Shown here: positions 44,148-51,196 of the stretch, in pieces | Position numbering within the stretch: position 1 is the stretch's first letter | How the letters are laid out: every line of letters starts with the position of its first letter | The notes under the pieces: generated by a model | Told to the model about the DNA's origin: nothing | The model's database searches: none | The model's input: the letters and a program-made list of their open reading frames with translations, nothing else | DNA from: Edaphobacter modestus | Lineage (GTDB): Bacteria > Acidobacteriota > Terriglobia > Terriglobales > Acidobacteriaceae | Assembly (NCBI RefSeq): GCF_004217555.1 | Contig: NZ_SHKW01000001.1 | Coordinates: 4,092,001-4,156,000, forward strand | Length of the DNA stretch: 64,000 nt | Reading direction: 5' to 3' | Position numbers and translations under genes: made by a program

Positions 44148-44705
44148 ATGCCGAATGATGATCGCACCAAGATCATTTACAGCAGGACGCCGGAATCAGC
44201 GGCCATGGTGGCAAACGTCAAACGAGCGATGGCGATCACCGCCACACTTAACCGTTTGACATTCAACGATGCGGACGAAGTTCGGGCACTGTTCAGCGAA
44301 CTTATCGGTAAAAAGGTAGACGAGAGCTTTTTACTGATCCCTCCCTTTTTTACTGCCGGTGGAGACGAGATCCGCGTCGGGCGCAATGTCTTCGTCAATC
44401 AGAACTGCACTTTCTATGACCTTGGCGGCCTCGACATCGGGGACGATGTGATGATCGGGCCGAACGTGAGCCTCATCACGGCGGGCCATCCCCTTGAACC
44501 TTCAGAGCGACGCGCCGCCACAATCGGAAGGCCCATCGTGATTGAGAGAGGCGTATGGATCGCAGCGGGTGCGACCATCATCGGTGGCGTAACCGTAGGT
44601 GAGAACTCGGTCGTCGCGGCGGGTTCGGTCGTCACCAAGGACGTTCCCCCAAATACCCTTGTCGGAGGAAATCCGGCGAGAGTGATTCGTTCGATTGGCG
44701 ATTGA
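44148..44705 (+). CDS. Sugar O-acetyltransferase, MAT/GAT (LacA/NodL) type
   Basis: 185 residues forming a left-handed beta-helix acetyl-CoA transferase. The N-terminal helical region (ESAAMVANVKRAMAITATLNRLTFNDADEVRALFSELIGKKVD) matches the maltose-acetyltransferase domain. The hexapeptide repeats follow: IRVGRNVFVNQNCTFYDLGGLDIGDDVMIGPNVSLITAGHPLEPSERRA (the catalytic His is in AGHPL), then IGRPIVIERGVWIAAGATIIGGVTVGENSVVAAGSVVTKDVPPNTLVGGNPARVIR. It acetylates a sugar hydroxyl; the acceptor is unknown. GAGGAAG precedes the start. It converges with the CPBP gene. Confidence 0.92.
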   Translation: MPNDDRTKIIYSRTPESAAMVANVKRAMAITATLNRLTFNDADEVRALFSELIGKKVDESFLLIPPFFTAGGDEIRVGRNVFVNQNCTFYDLGGLDIGDDVMIGPNVSLITAGHPLEPSERRAATIGRPIVIERGVWIAAGATIIGGVTVGENSVVAAGSVVTKDVPPNTLVGGNPARVIRSIGD

Positions 44706-44728
44706 GGGCGTCAGATGGGGGCCACTCG

Positions 44729-45595
44729 TCATGCGGCTGTCGTGGTTTCCAACTCGTGGCGTCTCCGCCAGAAATAGATGGCGAAGACGGTTACTACGAG
44801 CGGCAGTACGAGGCCGAACTCATCGATGAACCAAGGGGTTTTTCCGGTATCGCGGGTTAGCGGAGTGAAGATCCTCTGGATATAGAGGTTGTGGCTCGCA
44901 TGCAAGATTGCGCCCGTCCAAAGGCTGCCGGACTTGAGCCGCATCCAGGCAAAGATGAAGGAGAGCGACATGACCATTACCGAAAAACAGATCAGAGCAT
45001 ACCAGGTTGGCGTTCCGGAGTTATAGTCGGCCCAGATGAGAACGGGGTAATGAATCAAGGTCCATACCACGCCGCTGAACAGCGCTGCACCGGTGAAACC
45101 TATCTTCTTGTAGAGCTCTGGAAGCAGGAAGCCACGCCAGCCGATCTCCTCACCCAAAGCACGTGACATGATTCCAATGATGCCCAGACTACCGGTGAGC
45201 AGAACGTAAATGACTGTAGAGATCAGGGGAGAGGCATGGAGGCCCATGGTTGCAACAAGCTGTTGCATGAAGTCGAGGTTGGGAAATCCGCCCATACCGC
45301 TGGACCAGATGATGGCGTAAGCGATGGTCACGTAGATCAACGGGATGCTCCAGCTCATGAAGGCATATTTTGATTGTGGCCATCTCCAGCCCAATTCGCA
45401 TAGCTTGCGCCCGCTGAGCTTAAGCGTCGCCATTGCCGCCAAGCCTGAACACCACGTGATGCCCATGACATAGAGGCCTTCGGCCCCTCGGAGTTTATGA
45501 GAACTGAGAATGAGAAAGTTGAAGATCGCACTGAGCGCGGTGAGGAGCAGCAAAAAGATGATGATCTGCCGCCAAGATCCTTTGGACTCTGACAT
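44729..45595 (-). CDS. CPBP-family intramembrane metalloprotease
   Basis: About 288 residues from the ATG at 45595; an in-frame TTG at 45640 exists, and neither has a strong ribosome site. Eight or so membrane helices include the three family motifs: EEIGWRGFLLPEL (EExxxR), FSGVVWTLIHYPVLIWAD (FxxxH) and ASHNLYI (HxxxN/B), which together place two Glu and two His in the membrane for zinc binding. CPBP (Abi/CAAX) proteases cut membrane-bound or prenylated proteins, mature or inactivate bacteriocins, or act as anti-sigma proteases. Substrate unknown here. The RAYT remnant lies upstream. Confidence 0.88.
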   Translation of the reverse strand: MSESKGSWRQIIIFLLLLTALSAIFNFLILSSHKLRGAEGLYVMGITWCSGLAAMATLKLSGRKLCELGWRWPQSKYAFMSWSIPLIYVTIAYAIIWSSGMGGFPNLDFMQQLVATMGLHASPLISTVIYVLLTGSLGIIGIMSRALGEEIGWRGFLLPELYKKIGFTGAALFSGVVWTLIHYPVLIWADYNSGTPTWYALICFSVMVMSLSFIFAWMRLKSGSLWTGAILHASHNLYIQRIFTPLTRDTGKTPWFIDEFGLVLPLVVTVFAIYFWRRRHELETTTAA

Positions 45596-45640
45596 GGGAA
45601 CTACAATCCTTTGAAGTTTGTTGCCTTGAGTAGCGGACAA

Positions 45641-45856
45641 CTAACAGCTTAAATATAAGCGGGATGTCGAAACCCGGTTCCTTCTCGAAAACCCCGCGTA
45701 GATGGTGAGGGAGTGGGAGCGGCGGGTCTTCTCGATGACTTGTACGAGGGTGTTTTTGGAGTCGGGGTTTTGGAGGAAGGGAAGACGGCGGTAGCAGCTG
45801 AAGGTGATGAAGTGGAGTTGGCCGGTTTGTTGGCGGCGTTCGGGGCCGTGGGGCAT
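45641..45856 (-). pseudogene. Truncated RAYT (REP-associated tyrosine transposase, Y1_Tnp)
   Basis: The first 55 or so residues (HGPERRQQTGQLHFITFSCYRRLPFLQNPDSKNTLVQVIEKTRRSHSLTIYAGF) match the N-terminus of IS200-like REP-associated transposases. Those are normally about 150-200 residues and have an HUH motif and a catalytic Tyr, both absent here. After YAGF the frame runs into unrelated residues and stops, next to the CPBP gene. It is therefore a broken copy. The full-length dispersed repeat lies immediately upstream, as expected of a RAYT and its REP. Confidence 0.75.
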
Positions 45857-45885
45857 GGTGGGATTTTAAACTGGTGGGTTGCGGA

Positions 45886-46033
45886 AGGCGGTTCGAGCTT
45901 CGCTCGAATGCCCACTCATGCGATGATGCCGCATGAATGGGGCACCCGTTATGGGTTGGATTTGATGTGTAGGCCACCCGTCTTGCGGTCCGAACATGAG
46001 GTATCCGAGTTCAGATGTGGGCCACCCGCCCAA
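45886..46033 (+). repeat. Two-hairpin REP-like repeat, fullest copy E
   Basis: Hairpin 1 is TTCGAGC-TTC-GCTCGAA (45892-45908). Hairpin 2 is CCCACTCATGCG with CGCATGAATGGG (45911-45941). Then come CACCCGTTATGGGTTGGATTT and GGCCACCCG, and a further GTGGGCCACCCGCCC at 46017-46031. It lies between the RAYT remnant and the SEC-C/nuclease gene. Partial copies occur near 33050, 34006, 34632, 35933 and 50869. Confidence 0.75.
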
Positions 46034-46056
46034 TGTCTCAGATATCCTGCTGTTTA

Positions 46057-47865
46057 ATGCGAAAGATTGGCCGCAATGAAATATGCACCTGTGACAGCGG
46101 AAAGAAATACAAACTCTGTTGTCGAGGCGCGCATACAATTTTGGATCTATTTACAGCGAATCTTCTGTCGAAGATAAAACGGCTTCAAAACGAAATTGTT
46201 CAAGCTCAAAATGAATCCAACGAAAAGATATCTGAATCTACAAAAAAATATATTGATATCGAACCCGATCGATCAGTGGATGAAAGGTGCGCTTCTATTG
46301 AGAAATACGCTCAATGGCTAGAGCTACAGATTCGAGACTCCCTATCTCGCCACTCTCCCATATTTTGGATGTGCCTCGACCGTCGGTTTCCCCCTGGCAT
46401 ACTTCATCCAGCGGACGCTACCCGACACTACGCAATGTCGAATCTCACGAACCTTACAAAGACCTCTTTATTCCATAAGTACGGGAGCACCACGCTTGAG
46501 GTTTTCTCAACCCAAACGGATGGCAGTTTTGATTTTGAGGTCAGCGATCGAGACATAGTCGAAATCTTCGGTTCCTTAGTGCCCTTCTTTTGGGAACTGA
46601 CCTTTTTGCCAAATGAATATAGAAGAGTTGCAAAAGGCGGTGTCGTCACGGCAGGAAGCAAAATAGGCTTTACAGCGTTGCTTGATCCGGACATGGAGCG
46701 GCTGGTTAAACTCTACGACCGCAGAAGACAAGGAAGCCACCTTGCCTATACCTCAATGGGAGGACTGGGAGGTTTTGGCTATAGCTATCTAGCATTCCCC
46801 ATGAGCATCAAGGACGATCCTTTGGTAACAATAGGGTCGATGCCAACCAATGGGGAAACACCTCACAACATCCTCAACATGGGCAGAGTAGACGCGCCGA
46901 GCTTCCGACTAGTGGAGATTTTCTTGAAGGGGCTTGACTTGCTGACCCCTTTTGAGAAGCGATTCATTGAGATTGCAGGCATTACCTTCGCTGAGCTCCG
47001 AGTCTGTCTTCTCGCACAAAAGAAATACATTTTGGATCAGTGGTCTCCGCATGCAGAATACACATTGGTTTGCCGGGGGGTAAGATTTGCAGAAGAAAGC
47101 ACAATTAAGCGCCATCTAAACCGTTGCTACACGGAAGTTGCTGCCACTCACGGCATTTCTTCTGACGGCTGTGAGCAAGTTGTGGATAAGTACCTGAAGC
47201 TCTTAGAAGGGAATCCGCGAGAGTACGATGTCTTCCTCCGTCGGAATTTTTGTTCATTTACGAAAGGACGAATATGCTCGCTGGATCTTAGCATTGCCCA
47301 CTTGAGTTTTATCGAAGCCTTAGTTGATATCGAACTAGACGATGATATGAAGAATATTAAGGGCGTCCAGTTTGAAAAATATGTAGCTCAGTGCATAGCC
47401 CAGGAGGTAAAAGGTATTTCATTTCCGATCAAACCGGGGCTTAAACTAAAAATCAAGGGGGAGAATAATCCTTTTGCAGAAGTAGATATCTATGCGCAGG
47501 TAGATAACGCCCTATTTTTAATAGAGTGCAAAGCTTACTCGATCACGAGGGATTATCTAAAGGGGTCCCCGAAAGCTGTTTGGAATCGCTGGCAGCTAAT
47601 GATCGATTGGCTGGCCAAATCAGATTCGCGAGCGCGCAAAATCGCAAATGCGAAAGAAGGATCGAACTTTAAAATTCCTTCTGATGTGCGCTATATCATT
47701 CCTGTAGTATGCAGCGCTTTCAGCGAATTCTTCTGGAGCGAAGATGATCCCCTTTATCTAAAAACTGGTTCGGTTCCGAGGGTCTGCAATCTCGGAGAGC
47801 TGTGTTCCGTCCTCAACGATTCGCTTTCTGACCTCAAGCAGAAAAGTTTTGCCATAGAGATCTAG
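46057..47865 (+). CDS. SEC-C zinc-finger protein with putative PD-(D/E)XK nuclease domain
   Basis: 602 residues from the ATG at 46057; the frame is open from 46015 but only through repeat DNA. The N-terminus is a SEC-C metal-binding motif, GRNEICTCDSGKKYKLCC, with Cys10, Cys12, Cys21 and Cys22. Residues 35-430 are a large domain I cannot assign. The C-terminal domain reads FEKYVAQCIAQEV, NPFAEVDIYAQVDNALFLIECKAYS: Glu440, Asp477, and Glu490-x-Lys492 fit a PD-(D/E)XK nuclease core (also the NERD/Mrr type). The gene is clearly poorer in G+C than its neighbours, uses AT-rich codons, and is flanked by a transposase remnant and repeats, so it was probably acquired. Nuclease activity and a defence role are inference. 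Confidence 0.8.
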   Translation: MRKIGRNEICTCDSGKKYKLCCRGAHTILDLFTANLLSKIKRLQNEIVQAQNESNEKISESTKKYIDIEPDRSVDERCASIEKYAQWLELQIRDSLSRHSPIFWMCLDRRFPPGILHPADATRHYAMSNLTNLTKTSLFHKYGSTTLEVFSTQTDGSFDFEVSDRDIVEIFGSLVPFFWELTFLPNEYRRVAKGGVVTAGSKIGFTALLDPDMERLVKLYDRRRQGSHLAYTSMGGLGGFGYSYLAFPMSIKDDPLVTIGSMPTNGETPHNILNMGRVDAPSFRLVEIFLKGLDLLTPFEKRFIEIAGITFAELRVCLLAQKKYILDQWSPHAEYTLVCRGVRFAEESTIKRHLNRCYTEVAATHGISSDGCEQVVDKYLKLLEGNPREYDVFLRRNFCSFTKGRICSLDLSIAHLSFIEALVDIELDDDMKNIKGVQFEKYVAQCIAQEVKGISFPIKPGLKLKIKGENNPFAEVDIYAQVDNALFLIECKAYSITRDYLKGSPKAVWNRWQLMIDWLAKSDSRARKIANAKEGSNFKIPSDVRYIIPVVCSAFSEFFWSEDDPLYLKTGSVPRVCNLGELCSVLNDSLSDLKQKSFAIEI

Positions 47866-47878
47866 TTGTATGCAACTG

Positions 47879-49921
47879 CTATTCGACCGTCACGCTCTTC
47901 GCTAAATTCCTCGGTTGGTCTACGTCGCAGCCTCTTCTTACGGCTATGTGGTAGGCGAGGAGTTGTAGCGGGACTACTTCCAGGATGGGTAGGAGTAGTT
48001 CGGGGGCCTGGGGGATGTAGATGGTGTGTTCGACCAGGTTCTGGATCTCATGATCGCCCTGGATGGCGATGGCGATGACTCGGCCGCTGCGGGCGGTGAC
48101 CTCTTGAATATTAGATAGGGTCTTTTCGTACTTGAGGACGCTGGCGGGGTCGTTGGGGTCCTTGGTGGCGATGCAGACTACAGGCAGCGACTCGTCGATG
48201 AGGGCGTTGGGGCCGTGCTTCATCTCGCCGGCAGGGTAGCCTTCGGCGTGGATGTAGGAGATCTCCTTAAGCTTGAGGGCGCCTTCGAGGGCGATGGGGT
48301 AGTGGATGCCTCGGCCAAGGAAGAGGAAGTCGTTGGCGTTGTGGAAGAGTTTGGCGAGGTGCTGGCAGTGCTCGTCGAGGGAGATGCGGGGGCGCTTGCG
48401 GCGCTCGACGAAGAGTGGCGGGAGGGTGTTGTCGGGAGGGGGGAGCGGGGAAGGCCCGGCGACGCCCTCGGACATTCCGGTGATGGTGGAGGATTTGAGG
48501 GAGAGCATGGACTCGAGCTTGCCGGGGAGCCTGGAGAGCTCGGTGGCGAGGTGGAGGGACTGCTCGGGGGTGATGGTTCCGCGGACCTGCGCGAGGTGGA
48601 GCGCGAGGAGGAAGAGGGCGGTGAGCTGGGAGGTGAAGGCCTTGGTGGAGGCGACGCCGATCTCGGGGCCGGCGTTGGTGGTGATGGTTCCGGAGGCCCG
48701 GCGGGTGATGGCGGCGCCGACGACGTTGCAGATGGCGAGGGTCTTGGAGCCTTTGGCGATGAGCTCGGTCTGGGCGGCGATGGTGTCGGCGGTCTCGCCG
48801 GACTGGGTGATGAGGAGGCCGATGGCGTGGGGGTCGGCGATGGGGTCGCGGTAACGGTACTCGGAGGCGTAGTCGACGTCGACGGGGAGGCGGGCGAGGC
48901 GCTCGATCATGAACTTACCGGCGAGGCCGGCGTGCCAGGAGGTGCCGCAGGCGGCGATGGTGATCTGGGAGGCCTGGCGGATGTCGTCGGGGGTGAGGTC
49001 GAGGTTGTCGAGGAAGACCTGGCCGGTGTCGAAGGAGACGCGGCCGAGGGTGGTGTCGCGGACGGCGCGGGACTGCTCGTTGATCTCCTTGAGCATGAAG
49101 TGCTTGTAGCCGGCTTTTTCGGCCTGGATGGGGTCCCAGGTGATGCGCTGGACTTTGAGGGGGAGGGGGTTGCCGTTGAAGTCGGAGAGGGTGACGCCTT
49201 CGCGGGTGAGGACGGCGATCTCGCCGTCGGCGAGGAAGTGGATGTTGCGGGTGTGGTGGAGGATTCCGGGGACGTCGGAGGCGAGGAAGAACTCGCCTTC
49301 TCCGATGCCGATGACGGCGGGAGGACCCATGCGGGCGGCGACGAGCTTGTCGGGGTCGTTGGCGGAGAGGACGCCGATGGCGAAGGCTCCGGTGAGGCGT
49401 TTGACGGCCTCGCGGACGGCTTCTTCGAGTGCTGGCCGCACGGGTGATGGGCCTTCGGCGTGGGTGTCCTGGGTCAGCTCTTCAAGCTCTTTGAGCTCCT
49501 GCTCGATGAGGTGGGCGATGATCTCGGTGTCGGTCTCGGTGACGAAGGTGTGGCCCTTGGCGGTGAGCTCTTTTTTGAGGGCGAGGTAGTTTTCGACGAT
49601 GCCGTTGTGGACGACGACGAGGGAGCCGGTGCAGTCGCGGTGGGGGTGGGCGTTCTCTTCGGTGGGGCGGCCGTGGGTGGCCCACCGGGTGTGGCCGATG
49701 CCGAAGGTTCCGTGAAGGGGGTTGTCGGCGATGACGGTCTCGAGGTTGCGGAGCTTGCCGGGGGCACGGCGGAGCTCGAGTACGCCGTTGCCGTTGAGGC
49801 TGGGGCCACCGGCGACGGCGATGCCGGCGGAGTCATAGCCGCGGTACTCGAGACGGCGCAGGCCTTCGAGGATGACAGGCACGACGGGTTTTGGACCGAT
49901 GTAACCAACGATTCCGCACAT
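47879..49921 (-). CDS. glmS: Glutamine--fructose-6-phosphate aminotransferase (isomerizing)
   Basis: GlmS makes glucosamine-6-phosphate, the first step to UDP-GlcNAc for peptidoglycan and LPS. The start is the ATG at 49921, because the mature N-terminus must expose the catalytic cysteine (MCGIVGYIG, Cys2); the frame runs 22 codons further without support. Glutaminase motifs: [20 protein letters not shown]. Two SIS isomerase domains follow ([77 protein letters not shown]), ending [11 protein letters not shown]. At 680 residues it exceeds the usual 600-610 because of two Pro-rich inserts. It lies 13 bases from the convergent SEC-C gene. Confidence 0.97.
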   Translation of the reverse strand: MCGIVGYIGPKPVVPVILEGLRRLEYRGYDSAGIAVAGGPSLNGNGVLELRRAPGKLRNLETVIADNPLHGTFGIGHTRWATHGRPTEENAHPHRDCTGSLVVVHNGIVENYLALKKELTAKGHTFVTETDTEIIAHLIEQELKELEELTQDTHAEGPSPVRPALEEAVREAVKRLTGAFAIGVLSANDPDKLVAARMGPPAVIGIGEGEFFLASDVPGILHHTRNIHFLADGEIAVLTREGVTLSDFNGNPLPLKVQRITWDPIQAEKAGYKHFMLKEINEQSRAVRDTTLGRVSFDTGQVFLDNLDLTPDDIRQASQITIAACGTSWHAGLAGKFMIERLARLPVDVDYASEYRYRDPIADPHAIGLLITQSGETADTIAAQTELIAKGSKTLAICNVVGAAITRRASGTITTNAGPEIGVASTKAFTSQLTALFLLALHLAQVRGTITPEQSLHLATELSRLPGKLESMLSLKSSTITGMSEGVAGPSPLPPPDNTLPPLFVERRKRPRISLDEHCQHLAKLFHNANDFLFLGRGIHYPIALEGALKLKEISYIHAEGYPAGEMKHGPNALIDESLPVVCIATKDPNDPASVLKYEKTLSNIQEVTARSGRVIAIAIQGDHEIQNLVEHTIYIPQAPELLLPILEVVPLQLLAYHIAVRRGCDVDQPRNLAKSVTVE

Positions 49922-50020
49922 GCGATGAGTGTAGATGGAGACAGGGGATTTTGTATGTGGGGAAATTGGGACTTTTGGGTTAGCCATCGGGGATAGGTTG
50001 CTGCGAAAGAGGATGGTCTA

Positions 50021-50848
50021 ATGAAGGGGATGATCTCAGTCCTCATCCTTACCAAAAATGAGCAGAGCGACCTGCCGGAGTGTCTGGAGTCGGTGGCGTG
50101 GTCGGACGATGTGCACGTCTTCGATTCGTATTCGACCGATGAGACGGTGGCGATTGCGCGGGCAGCCGGGGCGCAGGTGCATCAGAGAGTGTTCGACAAC
50201 TACGCAACCCATCGGAATGCGGCGATGACCGAGGTGAAGTTCAAGCATCCGTGGTTGTTTCTGCTGGACGCGGACGAGAGGCCGACGCCGGAGCTCTCGC
50301 GGGAGATGCAGGAAGTCGTTCTGGGCGTGGGTGAAGAGGTCTCGGGGTTCCGTCTGCGGCGCAGGGATTTCTTCTTCGGGACATGGCTGAAGCATGCGCA
50401 GATCTCTCCGTTCTATACACGGCTGGTGCGGCCGGAGAGGTCGCGATATACGCGGGCGATCAACGAGGTGATCGAGGTAGAGGGGCGGGTTGCGGAGCTG
50501 GGGTATCCGCTGGACCACTACCCGTTTTCGAAAGGGATTGCGCATTGGGTTGCGAAGCATAATACGTATTCGACGATGGAGGCGGAGCTGATCTACCGGC
50601 AGCAGGGGCTGCAACAGCCGTCGTGGACGACCGCATTGAGAGATCCGGATTTCCATACGCGCAGGCTGCACCAGAAGGCGTTGTTTTATCGGATGCCGGC
50701 GCGTCCACTGATCAAATGGGCGTACATGATGTTCCTGCGAGGTGCTGTTCTCGACGGCGCGGCAGGGTTGGCCTATGCGACGCTGCAGTCGTTCTATGAG
50801 TACATGATCGTGCTGAAGACGAGAGAGCTGGAGCGCGGCGGGGCTTAG
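50021..50848 (+). CDS. GT2-family glycosyltransferase (WaaE/KdtX-like)
   Basis: 275 residues. GT-A motifs: MISVLILTKNEQSDLPECLESVAWSDDVHVFDSYSTDET at the N-terminus, WLFLLDADERPTPEL with the DAD metal-binding triad, and FRLRRRDFFFGTWLKHAQISPFYTRLVRPERSRY. The C-terminus (ARPLIKWAYMMFLRGAVLDGAAGLAYATLQSFYEYMIVLKTREL) has amphipathic or membrane-associated helices. The overall form is that of WaaE/KdtX-type enzymes that add a sugar to LPS core. An LPS role is inferred. The gene is divergent from glmS, 99 bases apart, and alone. Confidence 0.87.
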   Translation: MKGMISVLILTKNEQSDLPECLESVAWSDDVHVFDSYSTDETVAIARAAGAQVHQRVFDNYATHRNAAMTEVKFKHPWLFLLDADERPTPELSREMQEVVLGVGEEVSGFRLRRRDFFFGTWLKHAQISPFYTRLVRPERSRYTRAINEVIEVEGRVAELGYPLDHYPFSKGIAHWVAKHNTYSTMEAELIYRQQGLQQPSWTTALRDPDFHTRRLHQKALFYRMPARPLIKWAYMMFLRGAVLDGAAGLAYATLQSFYEYMIVLKTRELERGGA

Positions 50849-51196
50849 GTTGTTTGGAGAGAGGAATTGCGGTTCGCGCTTTCGCGCGAATGCCCACTCA
50901 TGCGATGAGGCCGCTCTTATTGAGCGATCACAAGGGGCGTTTGTCATTACTCATCGAATCGGTGCCCTATTCCAAGGTGAAGACCTGAGCTGGATGAGTG
51001 TATTGCCTGATATCACCAACTGAGAGCCAACTTCCGCATACCCTCTGACTCGGGCGCAATCCGGTAGTGCAGAAAGTTTCCGTGGACACTAAGCGTTTTA
51101 CCAGTGCAGTGGTTGGCACGGTGCTTATAGACTGTGCGCGGTGGCTGGGCCCGGTGAAAGCAGCGTTCGTGTAAGGAACGAAAGCGAGGAATCACG
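50849..51196. other. Intergenic region with repeat fragment
   Basis: 348 bases between two plus-strand genes. A partial repeat copy lies at its start (listed separately). The rest should hold the sulfatase promoter, but I see no convincing -35/-10 pair and no RNA gene. Confidence 0.45.
50869..50915 (+). repeat. REP-like repeat, copy F (second half decayed)
   Basis: GCGGTTCGCGCTTTCGCGCGAATGCCCACTCATGCGATGAGGCCGC: hairpin 1 is TTCGCGC...GCGCGAA (50873-50890). The text after it matches the copy at 45886 up to CATGCGATGA, and the second stem is then lost. Confidence 0.68.

Noticed and set aside
45886..45920. GGTTCGAGC...GCTCGAATGCC resembling a tRNA T-arm
   Set aside because: No acceptor, D or anticodon stems around it, and the same words recur at other intergenic sites; it is the first hairpin of the repeat family.
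48215..49447. A 410-codon plus-strand open frame rich in Gly, Asp, Glu and Val
   Set aside because: It lies wholly antisense to glmS, whose GC-rich third positions leave the opposite strand without stops. No family resemblance.
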